From: Microcoleus sp. FACHB-831
GTDB taxonomy: Bacteria; Cyanobacteriota; Cyanobacteriia; Cyanobacteriales; FACHB-T130
Assembly: GCF_014695585.1 (NCBI RefSeq)
Contig: NZ_JACJON010000017.1
Coordinates: 1 to 46,149, forward strand
Direction of reading: 5' to 3'
Length of the DNA: 46,149 nucleotides
Program-made: the position numbers and the translations under genes
In this document: one piece after another, positions 1-8,684 of the stretch
Numbering within the stretch: the first letter of the stretch is position 1
Layout: every line of letters starts with the position of its first letter
The notes under the pieces: generated by a model
Seen by the model: the letters and a program-made list of their open reading frames with translations, nothing else
Told to the model about the DNA's origin: nothing
The model's database searches: none

Positions 1-177
1 CCCGATTTCTCACCAATTGAAAATTGTTGGTCGAAAGTCAAAAGTATACTACGTTCGCTCAGTCCCAGAAATTATCCAGATTTAGCCAAAGCAATTGAAG
101 AAGCTTTTAATAAAGTGTCTCTACAAGATATCCGTAACTGGTTTACTCACTCCTGTTACTGTACCTCACTAGAGTAG
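1..177 (+). CDS. IS630-family transposase, C-terminal fragment (cut by window edge)
   Basis: An open frame runs from the first base to a TAG at 175-177 and encodes 58 residues starting PDFSPIENCWSKVKS. The SPDFSPIE-N-W-S-K-K block is the hallmark around the third catalytic acidic residue (Glu) of IS630/Tc1-mariner DDE transposases, which cut and join DNA at TA targets. The rest of the protein lies outside the window, so intactness cannot be judged. It sits about 340 bases upstream of the STAND gene island and marks its left edge as a place of past mobile-element activity. Family assignment is from motif recognition only. Confidence 0.75.
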   Translation, partial: PDFSPIENCWSKVKSILRSLSPRNYPDLAKAIEEAFNKVSLQDIRNWFTHSCYCTSLE

Positions 178-515
178 TAAACGCTATAATAGGCATGATG
201 CCTATTATGTAGCAAAAATTGAAAATTTAGAAAAATTCAGGTTAGGCTGTTTCGCTTTAAGCGATCGCGCTCCTAAAAGTTGGTGGGTGTAGAGATGAGG
301 GGAGCGATCGCGTGTTGGGAAACTGCTCTGCAAGTCATAGCCTAGTTTAATCGGGGTGGGGGTTGAAGGCTTGTCACGCAGCGGGCGATACTCGCAGAGC
401 TACGGAAGATTGGCTACGCAGGAACTTCCGGAAAGAGCAGCAATTGAGTTGAATTTATTTCCAGAGAGAAACTAGACTTTGGGTTAAGTATCTAGACAAC
501 GACAAGGTAACGATA
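178..515. other. Non-coding stretch between the transposase and the first ATPase gene
   Basis: No credible gene is seen. It holds the palindrome at 186-208, two HIP1 sites (around 262 and 304) and a GC-rich part at 365-440 that looks like degenerate dispersed cyanobacterial repeat. AAGG at about 504-507, eight bases before the ATG at 516, is the likely ribosome-binding site of the next gene. Confidence 0.5.
186..208. repeat. Perfect palindrome just after the transposase stop
   Basis: ATAATAGGCAT at 186-196 is followed by one G and then its exact reverse complement at 198-208, giving 11-bp arms. It starts eight bases after the transposase stop. It could be part of the insertion-sequence end or a hairpin that ends the transposase transcript. 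The left end of the element is outside the window, so the terminal inverted repeat cannot be compared. Confidence 0.6.
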
Positions 516-1826
516 ATGAAATTGGATCTACAGAAATTTTTTGACAGTTGCAATCCTAGCAAAACGCTAATATTAGAAAATCCGGAGGATGGACAATATT
601 ATATCGATTTTGCATCTGTGCGGGGAAGTAAAGTTATTAAAGAACTGGGGCGAACGATCGCACGACTTTCACCAAATAAGCCAACCTGCCAGTTGTTTAC
701 GGGGCATATTGGTTGTGGCAAATCTACAGAGTTGCGGCGCTTGGAAGCCGACTTAAAGAAAGAAGGCTTTCATGTAGTTTATTTTGAGTCCACGCAAGAC
801 TTAGACATAAATGACGTGGACATTACTGATATTTTACTGGCGATAACTCGTCAAGTGAGTGAAAGTTTAGAAACTATTGATATTAAGCTAAGACCAGGAT
901 ATTTTACAAAACTGTTTGGTGAGATTAAAGACTTTTTACAAACCCCAATAGACGCTTCTTTGCAAGCAGAATTGTCTGTGGGAATTGCCAAAATTACTGC
1001 GAAAACTAAAGACAGCCCCAAGCTACGAGATCAGCTAAGGCAATATTTAGAACCCCGCACTAATAGTATTTTAGAGTCTATCAACGAAGAAGTTTTGGGA
1101 CGTGCGACACAAGAGCTAAAAGGTAGGGGTAAAAAAGGACTTGTGGTGATTGTGGATAACTTGGATCGGATAGATCCGAGAACCAAAACTTCAGAGCGAT
1201 CGCAGCCAGAATATATATTTATAGATAGAGGTGAACAGTTAAGAAAACTGAATTGCCATGTCGTCTATACCATTCCCTTAGCCTTGATTTTTTCCAATGA
1301 AAATGAAACTTTAAAGAATCGCTTGGGTGGCGGAGTAGCGCCCAAAGTGTTGCCGATGGTTCCGGTGCAATTGCGAGATGGTAGCGAATATAAAGAGGGA
1401 ATGGAATTGCTGCGACAGATGGTATTAACTAGAGCATTTCCAGATGTTGATGCTTCTGCACGAATTGATTTGATTGGACAGATTTTTGATAGCCCTGAAA
1501 CTCTAGATAGACTGTGCAGAGTCAGTGGCGGTCATTTAAGAAACTTGCTAGGACTGCTCTATAGTTGTTTACAGCAAGAAGAGCTACCATTGTCGCGAGA
1601 CTGCCTTGAAGATGCAATTCGGGCATCGCGCGATAGTTTAGTTTTAGCGATTGATGATAATGAGTGGGAATTGTTACGTCAGGTTGTACAGCGGAAAAGT
1701 GTCAGCGGCGAGGTAGATTATGAAAATCTCCTGCGAAGCTTATTTGTATTTGAATATCAAGATAAGGAAGGGCGCTGGTTTGGGATAAATCCTGTGTTAG
1801 CAGAAGCAAAAAAATTTAAGCAGTGA
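516..1826 (+). CDS. AAA/P-loop ATPase, first copy (partner of the TM-STAND-WD40 protein)
   Basis: This 436-aa protein has a clear Walker A motif GHIGCGKST at residues 63-71 and a Walker B strand at about 208-220 (VVIVDNLDRID). A sensor-like strand with YTIP follows near 251-254, and a VSGGHLRNLL segment near 336-345 resembles the sensor-2/winged-helix junction of Orc1/Cdc6-like and STAND-type ATPases. It has no signal peptide or membrane helix, so it is predicted cytoplasmic. The C-terminal 90 residues look like a small helical or winged-helix end. Its last codons overlap the GTG start of the next gene by four bases (GTGA), so the two are very likely translationally coupled and act together. 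A second copy lies at 7323-8684. The ATPase assignment is firm; the biological role is inferred only from the partnership with a STAND protein. Confidence 0.85.
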   Translation: MKLDLQKFFDSCNPSKTLILENPEDGQYYIDFASVRGSKVIKELGRTIARLSPNKPTCQLFTGHIGCGKSTELRRLEADLKKEGFHVVYFESTQDLDINDVDITDILLAITRQVSESLETIDIKLRPGYFTKLFGEIKDFLQTPIDASLQAELSVGIAKITAKTKDSPKLRDQLRQYLEPRTNSILESINEEVLGRATQELKGRGKKGLVVIVDNLDRIDPRTKTSERSQPEYIFIDRGEQLRKLNCHVVYTIPLALIFSNENETLKNRLGGGVAPKVLPMVPVQLRDGSEYKEGMELLRQMVLTRAFPDVDASARIDLIGQIFDSPETLDRLCRVSGGHLRNLLGLLYSCLQQEELPLSRDCLEDAIRASRDSLVLAIDDNEWELLRQVVQRKSVSGEVDYENLLRSLFVFEYQDKEGRWFGINPVLAEAKKFKQ

Positions 1827-4800
1827 ACGATATGGAACGACCAGAAGATGTCGCCGTTCGTAATGAGCGATCGCTCAAAACTTTGCAGCGGGCGATCGCA
1901 CTTTCTCAAGGGAGATTTTCCCTGATTTTGGTGCGATGTAACTACACAAGTTTGCGAGAAAGAATGCGATCGCAACTGCAAGAACACAGCGATATCGAGA
2001 TTCGTTCGCTATTTCTGCACCAGGAATCCAAGACGCTTTATTCAACTATCAAAGCAGAAATCGGAGAGGAGGAGATTGCTGCTTTGATGGTTTTTGGGTT
2101 AGAGTCTGTAACTGCAATTGATGACTTGCTGACATCAACTAATCAAGTGCGGGATGAGTTTCGTAAAATTTTTTCGTTCCCTATTGTGTTGTGGGTTAAC
2201 GATGAAGTTTTGCAAAAAATGGTTAAACTTGCTCGCGATTTCCACACTTGGGCAAGCGCACCAATTCAATTTGCGATCGCTGCTGATGAATTGAACGAAT
2301 TTCTCAAACAACAGGCAGATTTGATATTCTCCAAAGTTTTAGAAGCTGGTTCAGATCGATTTTTAGACAATGCTGCTATTAATTTGGGAGTGGGTGCTAA
2401 TTATCGGTTTGAACTAGAGTCAGCTTGTAAGGAATTGCAAAGTCGCGGTGAGTTGGAGCCAGCTTTAGAAGCGAGTCAACAATTTATTTTAGGACGCGAT
2501 GCATATGTGAATAATGAGATGGAGCGATCGCGGCAACTCTACGAGCAAAGTTTGGCTTTTTGGCAGCAAAACGATGAGTTAGAAAAGCAAGCTTGTTTGC
2601 TATTTCATCTGGGGTTGTGGTGGCGTAGATATGCTGTCGAGCGCAGAGAGGCATATATGCCAGCCTGCCTTCAGGCAAGGGAACATTATAAGCAGTGCGT
2701 GGAGGTATTGCAGCAGGCAAAACGCCCAGATTTAGCAGCAAAATTTATCAACCCTTTGGCAGAAGTCCTGCAACAACTAAAACAGTGGGATGAGCTAGAA
2801 ACTGTTGCCGAAGCCGCTGTTGAGTTGCACCAAATCTATCCTGATGCCCTCAGACTGGCGAATGCTTATGCCCTTATGGCTGAGGCGGCTTTGGCAAAAT
2901 CGCAGTGGGCGAGAACTAAGGAATATGCAGAGACAGCGCTACAAATAACTGCCCAGAAGTCAGAATCTAATTCTGAAAATTTTGGCGCGAATGTGGTCTT
3001 GGTACGACAGCACTATCGGAGTAGATATTGGTTTCTGCTAGCACAAGCGCAACAGCGTATCGGAAGCTTACAAGATGCGCTTCAAAATTTAGAAAATGCA
3101 AAATTAAAATGCAAGCACGAGTATAGTCCGCAGCTTTATTTGAGAATATTAGAGGCGTTGCGATCGCTTTATTTTAACCAACATCGATATTTAGAAGCTT
3201 TTAATATTAAGCAGGAAAAACTTGCCGTTAAACATCAATATGGGTTCCATGCTTTTATTGGCGCTGGGCGCTTGCAGCCTCAACGAAAAGTAATTAATCC
3301 TGCTCTAGTTCCCGATCCTGCTGGCTCCTGCGATTCATCTATTGGCTCGCTAGAGTATCAGCAAGCAACTATTGCCCCAGAAATTGTTGCTTCTGGTCGC
3401 AAGCTGGATGTGGATCGGTTGCTTGAGCGCATTAGCCGCGATGATTGCAAGCTAACAGTAATTCACGGGCCTAGCGGTGTGGGCAAAAGTTCGCTAGTGA
3501 CGGCGGGGTTAGTACCAACATTACATCAAAAAGGCGCGATCGCTGGCCGAAATATCTTGCCCGTTGTAGTGCAAGTTTATACGAATTGGGAGGAACTGGG
3601 GAAAAGTTTGGCAGCGGCGCTAGAGGAAGTTAGAGATATTCGCTTATCTGCCATACCAAATAGTTTAGAGGCAATTCTGGAACAGTTGCGAAAAAATGTA
3701 GAGCGCAATCTGTTGACCGTGCTGATATTCGACCAGTTTGAGGAGTTTTTCTTTAGTTGCCATACACCAGCCCAAAGACGAAAATTTTGGGAATTTTTGC
3801 ACGTTTGTCTGGATACTTTAGATCTTCCCTATGTAAAGGTAATCTTGTCGCTGCGGGAAGATTACGTGCATTATTTGTTTGAGTGCGATCGCCTCAATAT
3901 TTTAGAAATAACAAAAAATAACATCCTTAATAAAGAAATTTGCTATCCGTTTGGCAATTTATCACCAGAAGACGCTAAAAAGGTCATCCGCAGCTTAACC
4001 CACAACTCCTTTTACTTGGAAACGGCGCTGATTGATGAATTGGTGCGGGATCTGGCGGGAGAATTGGACAGTGTTCGTCCGATTGAGTTGCAATTGGTGG
4101 GAGCGCAACTACAAGCGGAGAATATCACAACGTTGGTTGAGTATCAACAACGGGGCACAAAGGAAAAGCTAGTCGAGCGATTTTTAGAAGAAGTTGTTAA
4201 AGACTGCGGCGCTGAAAATGAACGTGCAGCACAGGTAGTATTGTACTTTTTAACTGATGAAAACAACACGCGACCACTTAAGACTAGATCGGAGTTAGAA
4301 GCAGATATAGAGGCGGCGGATTTAGCATCAGAAGTTAAGAAATTGGATTTGGTGTTAAAAATTTTAGTTGGCTCGGGGCTGGTGTTTGAAGTGCCACAAA
4401 TAGCAGGCGATCGCTATCAACTGGTTCACGATTATCTAGTGTCTTTCATCCGCCAACAACGAGGCTCGGAAGTAATCGCAGAACACCGAAGAGAAAAAGA
4501 GCAACGCCAGATTACTGAAAAGAAGTTAACCCAACTTCTGAAACGGCAACTGCAAGCAGCGATCGCAGCCGGATTTTTGCTGGCAATACTAGCAGCCTCG
4601 GCAGGGGGATTTGCAGTATACTCAGTATCTCAAAGAAAGCTGGCAGAAGAGCAAAGAAAACGCGCGGAAACTGTTCAAGAAGGCTTGATAAATGCCCTTA
4701 GCTCTTTTTCAGAATCCCTCTTTGCCTCGAATAACGACTTTGATGCGTTGATAGAAAGTGTGAGAGCGGGGGTACAACTGAAACTAATAGCCGGAGTAAC

Positions 4801-6688
4801 AAAACCTGATACCCGTATTCGGCTTGAGGCGGCGCTGTTACAGGCGCTTTACCGAGGTAGCGAACGCAACCGCTTGCAAGGTCATAGCAAAGATATAATT
4901 AGGGTTAGTTTTAGCCCTGACGGCAAGGCTCTAGCCTCTGCCAGTTTAGACGGTACACTAAAATTGTGGAGCATTGACGGCAAACTGCTCAAAACCCTTA
5001 AGGGGGCAATTAGCATCAGTTTTAGTCCCGATGGCAAGACTTTAGCCTCTGCCAGTGGTGGCAAGACAGTGAAACTGTGGAACATTGATGGCAAACTGCT
5101 CAAAACCCTCACAGGACATAGCGAGGGGGTCTGGAATGCCACTTTCAGTCCCGACGGCAAGACTATAGCCTCTGCGGGTGATGACAAGACGGTGAAACTG
5201 TGGAGCATTGACGGCAAACTGCTCAAAACCCTCACAGGACATAGTGAGGGGGTCTGGAATGCCACTTTCAGTCCCGACGGCAAGACTATAGCCTCTGCCA
5301 GCTTTGACAAGACGGTGAAACTGTGGAGCCTTGACGGCAAACTGCTCAAAACCCTCACTGGGCATAGCGAGGGGGTCTGGAATGCCACTTTCAGTCCCGA
5401 CGGCAAGACTATAGCCTCTGCCAGCTTTGACAAGACGGTAAAACTGTGGAGCCTTGACGGCAAACTGCTCAAAACCCTCACTGGGCATAGCGATGCGGCC
5501 ACTAGCGCCACTTTTAGTCCCGACGGCAAGATTCTAGCCTCTGCCAGCTATGACAAGACAGTAAAACTGTGGAGCCTTGACGGCAAACTGCTCAAAACCC
5601 TCACTGGGCATAGCGATGCGGTCTGGGGCATCTCTTTCAGTCCAGACGGCAAGACTATAGCCTCTGCCAGTTCGGACAAGACAGTAAAACTGTGGAGCCT
5701 TGACGGCAAACTGCTCAAAACCACCACTGGGCATAGCTATCCGGTCACTAGCGCCTCTTTCAGTCCCGACGGTAAGACTCTAGCCTCTGCCAGTTATGAC
5801 AAGACGGTGAAACTGTGGAGCCTTGACGGCAAACTGCTCAAAACCCTCACTGGGCATAGCGATACGGTCTGGGGCGTCTCTTTCAGTCCAGACGGCAAGA
5901 CTCTAGCCTCTGCGGGTGATGACAAGACGGTGAAACTGTGGAGCATTGACGGCAAACTGCTCAAAACCCTCACTGGGCATAGTGAGTCGGTCTGGGGCGT
6001 CTCTTTCAGTCCAGACGGCAAGACTGTAGCCTCTGCCAGTAGAGACAAGACGGTGAAACTGTGGAGCATTGACGGCAAACTGCTCAAAACCCTCACTGGG
6101 CATAGCGATACGGTCTGGGGCGTCTCTTTCAGTCCAGACGGCAAGACTATAGCCTCTGCCAGTTGGGACAAGACGGTGAAACTGTGGAGCGTTGAGGGCA
6201 AACTACTCAAAACCCTCACTGGGCATAGTGAGTCGGTCCATAGCGTCACTTTCAGCCCCGACGGTAAGACTCTAGCCTCTGCCAGTTATGACAACACGGT
6301 GAAGCTGTGGAACGTTGACGGCAAACTGCTCAAAACCCTTTCTGGCCATAGCAATTCGGTCGATAGCGTCACTTTCAGCCCCGACGGCAAGACTATAGCC
6401 TCTGCCAGTTCGGACAAGACAGTAAAACTGTGGAGCCTTGACGGCAAACTGCTCAAAACCTTGTCTGGGTATAGCAATTTGGTCACTAGCGTCACTTTCA
6501 GTCCCGACGGTAAGACTCTAGCCTCTTACAGCGATGACGAGATGGTGAAACTGTGGAATTGGCAGGAGCTAGATTTAGATTATCTATTAATACGGGGCTG
6601 CGATCGCGTGCGTGACTATCTGAAGAACAACTCCACTCTGAGTGAGAGCGATCGCCAACTCTGCGACGGCATCCCCGCTCTCAAGTAG
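1823..6688 (+). CDS. Giant TPR/nSTAND1/TM/14-blade WD40 protein, first copy
   Basis: The product has 1621 residues. Residues 1-205 form an alpha/beta domain with no Walker A that I can see and no recognised effector motif. Residues about 205-480 are TPR-like helices. An nSTAND1-type NTPase spans about 520-890, with Walker A GPSGVGKSS at 549-557 and Walker B VLIFDQFEE with Asp637. A single hydrophobic helix lies at about 911-935. A linker leads to 14 WD40 blades from residue 1020 to about 1570, followed by a conserved tail (LDLDYLL, RVRDYLKNN, LCDGI). The GTG start is chosen because MNDMERPEDVA aligns position for position with MVDLHKPEDVA of the second copy. STAND proteins are signal-triggered switches; here the propellers would be the sensor. 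The trigger and effector are unknown. The blade DNA is almost identical from repeat to repeat. Confidence 0.85.
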   Translation: MNDMERPEDVAVRNERSLKTLQRAIALSQGRFSLILVRCNYTSLRERMRSQLQEHSDIEIRSLFLHQESKTLYSTIKAEIGEEEIAALMVFGLESVTAIDDLLTSTNQVRDEFRKIFSFPIVLWVNDEVLQKMVKLARDFHTWASAPIQFAIAADELNEFLKQQADLIFSKVLEAGSDRFLDNAAINLGVGANYRFELESACKELQSRGELEPALEASQQFILGRDAYVNNEMERSRQLYEQSLAFWQQNDELEKQACLLFHLGLWWRRYAVERREAYMPACLQAREHYKQCVEVLQQAKRPDLAAKFINPLAEVLQQLKQWDELETVAEAAVELHQIYPDALRLANAYALMAEAALAKSQWARTKEYAETALQITAQKSESNSENFGANVVLVRQHYRSRYWFLLAQAQQRIGSLQDALQNLENAKLKCKHEYSPQLYLRILEALRSLYFNQHRYLEAFNIKQEKLAVKHQYGFHAFIGAGRLQPQRKVINPALVPDPAGSCDSSIGSLEYQQATIAPEIVASGRKLDVDRLLERISRDDCKLTVIHGPSGVGKSSLVTAGLVPTLHQKGAIAGRNILPVVVQVYTNWEELGKSLAAALEEVRDIRLSAIPNSLEAILEQLRKNVERNLLTVLIFDQFEEFFFSCHTPAQRRKFWEFLHVCLDTLDLPYVKVILSLREDYVHYLFECDRLNILEITKNNILNKEICYPFGNLSPEDAKKVIRSLTHNSFYLETALIDELVRDLAGELDSVRPIELQLVGAQLQAENITTLVEYQQRGTKEKLVERFLEEVVKDCGAENERAAQVVLYFLTDENNTRPLKTRSELEADIEAADLASEVKKLDLVLKILVGSGLVFEVPQIAGDRYQLVHDYLVSFIRQQRGSEVIAEHRREKEQRQITEKKLTQLLKRQLQAAIAAGFLLAILAASAGGFAVYSVSQRKLAEEQRKRAETVQEGLINALSSFSESLFASNNDFDALIESVRAGVQLKLIAGVTKPDTRIRLEAALLQALYRGSERNRLQGHSKDIIRVSFSPDGKALASASLDGTLKLWSIDGKLLKTLKGAISISFSPDGKTLASASGGKTVKLWNIDGKLLKTLTGHSEGVWNATFSPDGKTIASAGDDKTVKLWSIDGKLLKTLTGHSEGVWNATFSPDGKTIASASFDKTVKLWSLDGKLLKTLTGHSEGVWNATFSPDGKTIASASFDKTVKLWSLDGKLLKTLTGHSDAATSATFSPDGKILASASYDKTVKLWSLDGKLLKTLTGHSDAVWGISFSPDGKTIASASSDKTVKLWSLDGKLLKTTTGHSYPVTSASFSPDGKTLASASYDKTVKLWSLDGKLLKTLTGHSDTVWGVSFSPDGKTLASAGDDKTVKLWSIDGKLLKTLTGHSESVWGVSFSPDGKTVASASRDKTVKLWSIDGKLLKTLTGHSDTVWGVSFSPDGKTIASASWDKTVKLWSVEGKLLKTLTGHSESVHSVTFSPDGKTLASASYDNTVKLWNVDGKLLKTLSGHSNSVDSVTFSPDGKTIASASSDKTVKLWSLDGKLLKTLSGYSNLVTSVTFSPDGKTLASYSDDEMVKLWNWQELDLDYLLIRGCDRVRDYLKNNSTLSESDRQLCDGIPALK
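4880..6560 (+). repeat. 123-bp tandem repeat encoding 14 WD40 blades
   Basis: The blades repeat with a 123-base (41-codon) period; for example the same CAAGACTATAGCC string starts at 5281 and 5404. Blades 4 and 5 are identical in protein and differ by only a few bases. Blade 2 is short (37 residues) and lacks the GHS start. Near identity at silent positions points to recent unequal crossing-over or gene conversion. The homologous blades of the second copy (8630-13504) have drifted apart, so homogenisation affects this copy only. Confidence 0.9.
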
Positions 6689-7007
6689 CAGTGCGGTGTA
6701 AATATCATATTATTAAAACTATGTCAACCATATTTTCTCTGATTGCGTCAGAGAAAAATGTTGCATTGCTGGGACAAAAGCGGCTGAAAGATCGTCCTGA
6801 TCAGAGGGAATACCCCAGGAAGGTAAGTTAGTAGCTGGACTTGGTATCGGCTGACACGATCAGTCTCTAAGAACTCAAGGAGATCCTCAGTTTGACACTC
6901 CCGATCTTGGGCGAACCTATTCCTTATCGTCTAACAGATTGTTATTCACTGGAGGAAGCGGCTGCCCACCAATCTAACGCTAGGGGGTGGTGCCGCGTAA
7001 ATGTGCG
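6689..7007. other. Spacer between the first module and the small peptide, with a hairpin
   Basis: TTTTCTCTGA at 6733-6742 pairs exactly with TCAGAGAAAA at 6748-6757 across a five-base loop. Because the T-run lies on the 5' side and the A-run on the 3' side, it is not a standard Rho-independent terminator on either strand. An open stretch of about 40 codons up to 6977 has no start codon or recognisable family and may be a remnant. Nothing else is seen. Confidence 0.5.
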
Positions 7008-7247
7008 ATGAAAAAGAAATTCTTGAATTTGATGATAGCGCTGCCCGTGTTGGTTGTCACGATAGGTCAAAACGTAGCAAATAGCGGTGGCATGAATACA
7101 TTATATTTACACATTTCACCGCCACCAAATAACGCGAGTCAGATACAACTCGATAGTGAAGATCCAGCACCTATATTACTAGCAGCTAGAGATAGACGAC
7201 AAGAAAATTGCAAGTGGTTGAGAATATGTCGTAAACCGAAGAAATAA
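7008..7247 (+). CDS. Small exported peptide with two cysteines, between the two STAND modules
   Basis: From ATG 7008 the frame encodes 79 residues. A GTG start seven codons upstream at 6987 is possible, but the ATG gives a textbook signal peptide: MKKK followed by a hydrophobic run (FLNLMIALPVLVVTI) and a plausible cleavage region near ANS. The mature part is short, has PPP and acidic patches, and ends in a basic cysteine-bearing segment CKWLRICRKPKK. I do not recognise a family. It lies about 320 bases after the first STAND gene and 75 bases before the second ATPase gene, in the same direction. It could be a secreted partner, a periplasmic ligand for the propellers, or an unrelated gene. Only its export signal is reasonably supported. 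Confidence 0.5.
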   Translation: MKKKFLNLMIALPVLVVTIGQNVANSGGMNTLYLHISPPPNNASQIQLDSEDPAPILLAARDRRQENCKWLRICRKPKK

Positions 7248-7322
7248 TCTGGCTTTTTTCCTGCGATCGCGCACAATTTGCAGGGCACGCCTAACCAAGC
7301 TTAAGCATATAAACCAAGGGCT

Positions 7323-8684
7323 ATGATACTGGATCTACCAAGATTTTATAAAGCGTGCAACCCCGGCAAGCCGCTAATGGTGGGGAATTCCCAAGATCGG
7401 CAATACTATATAGATTTTGCCTCAGTTCGTGGCGGCAAGATTATAGAGTCGCTCAAAAGAACGATAGCACAAATATCCCCCGATGAACCAACTTGCCAAC
7501 TGTTTACCGGGCATATTGGCTGTGGCAAATCTACCGAATTGCTGAGGCTAACAGCAGAATTAGAGCAACAGCAATTTCATGTAGTTTATTTTGAATCCAG
7601 CGAAGATCTAGAACTGCTGGACGTAGACGTAACAGATATTTTACTGGCGATCGCGCGTCAGGTAAGCGAAAGTCTCGAAGCGATAAATATCAGACTAACA
7701 CCGCGCTATTTCCAGAACTTATTTAAAGAAATTGGCGAATTTTTGCAAACATCAATAGAACTGGGAGTAGAAGCAGAATTATCCACAGGTATTGGCAAAA
7801 TAACAGCCAAAACAAAAGAAAGCCCCAAGCTGCGCCGTCGCTTGAGAGAATACCTCGAACCGCGCACCAGCAGTATCTTACAATCCATTAACGAAGAACT
7901 CCTCAAACCTGCGACCGAAGAACTAAAACGGCGCGGGTTAGCCGGACTTGTGGTAATTGTCGATAACTTGGATCGAGTAGATGTCCGACGCTTGCCATCG
8001 GGGCGATCGCAGCCAGAATATTTATTTATAGACCGGGGCGAACAATTACGCAAACTCAAGTGCCACGTTGTTTACACCATTCCCCTAGCCTTGATATTCT
8101 CCAACGATTCCGAAACCCTAAAGAATCGCTTGGGGGGCGGACTAATCCCCAAAGTATTGCCAATGGTACCCGTCCGCCTGCGGAATGGCAAAGAATGCCA
8201 AGAGGGGATGGCGCTGCTGCGACATATGGTGCTGGCGAGAGCCTTCCCCAACGAGACACGGGAAAAGCAGATAGAGTTAATTACAGAAGTTTTTGACAAT
8301 CCGGAAACATTAGACCGCCTGTGCCGCGTCAGTGGTGGACATGTGCGGAACTTGCTGGGGCTAGTATTTGATTGTCTCAGGAAAGAAAATCCCCCACTGA
8401 CGCGAGATGTATTAGAAAGCGCGATCGCGGAACGCCGCGATTACCTGGTAAACAGCATCACAGAGCGGGAGTGGGAACTGCTCAAAACAGTGGTGCAACA
8501 GCAAAGCGTAAGGGGAGATATAGAATACCAAAACCTGTTGAGAAGCATGTTTGTATTTGAATACCGCGATCGCGATGGGTCTTGGTTTGGGATCAATCCC
8601 GCTTTAGAAGAGGCAAATAAATTGAAATCATGGTTGACCTCCACAAACCTGAAGATGTCGCCGCTAACAACGATCGTTCCTTAA
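7323..8684 (+). CDS. AAA/P-loop ATPase, second copy
   Basis: This 453-aa protein is a clear paralogue of the ATPase at 516-1826, with the same blocks in the same order: QYYIDFASVRG, the Walker A FTGHIGCGKSTEL, DVTDILLAIARQVSESLE, the Walker B VVIVDNLDRVD, and VSGGHVRNLLGL. By eye identity in the first 140 residues is around two thirds. The start ATG 7323 aligns with the first copy (MILDL against MKLDL). The first copy ends shortly after FGINPVLAEAKKFK. Here the frame reads on for about 17 extra residues into the next gene, giving a 55-base overlap; those extra residues look like read-through rather than conserved protein. The gene pair is expected to be co-translated. Role as for the first copy: a cytoplasmic ATPase partner of a STAND protein, otherwise unknown. 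Confidence 0.85.
   Translation: MILDLPRFYKACNPGKPLMVGNSQDRQYYIDFASVRGGKIIESLKRTIAQISPDEPTCQLFTGHIGCGKSTELLRLTAELEQQQFHVVYFESSEDLELLDVDVTDILLAIARQVSESLEAINIRLTPRYFQNLFKEIGEFLQTSIELGVEAELSTGIGKITAKTKESPKLRRRLREYLEPRTSSILQSINEELLKPATEELKRRGLAGLVVIVDNLDRVDVRRLPSGRSQPEYLFIDRGEQLRKLKCHVVYTIPLALIFSNDSETLKNRLGGGLIPKVLPMVPVRLRNGKECQEGMALLRHMVLARAFPNETREKQIELITEVFDNPETLDRLCRVSGGHVRNLLGLVFDCLRKENPPLTRDVLESAIAERRDYLVNSITEREWELLKTVVQQQSVRGDIEYQNLLRSMFVFEYRDRDGSWFGINPALEEANKLKSWLTSTNLKMSPLTTIVP

Noticed and set aside
4882-6495. Several long repetitive open frames antisense to the WD40 repeats of the first giant
   Set aside because: The repeat period is a multiple of three, so any frame without a stop in one unit stays open in all; composition (repeats such as LCPVRVLSSLPS) is a by-product of the sense blades.
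4880-6560. Regular repeat array resembling CRISPR
   Set aside because: The units are contiguous 123-bp coding repeats with no unique spacers and no cas genes nearby.
6733-6757. Hairpin after the first giant taken as a terminator
   Set aside because: The T-run is on the 5' side and the A-run on the 3' side on both strands, the reverse of a Rho-independent terminator.
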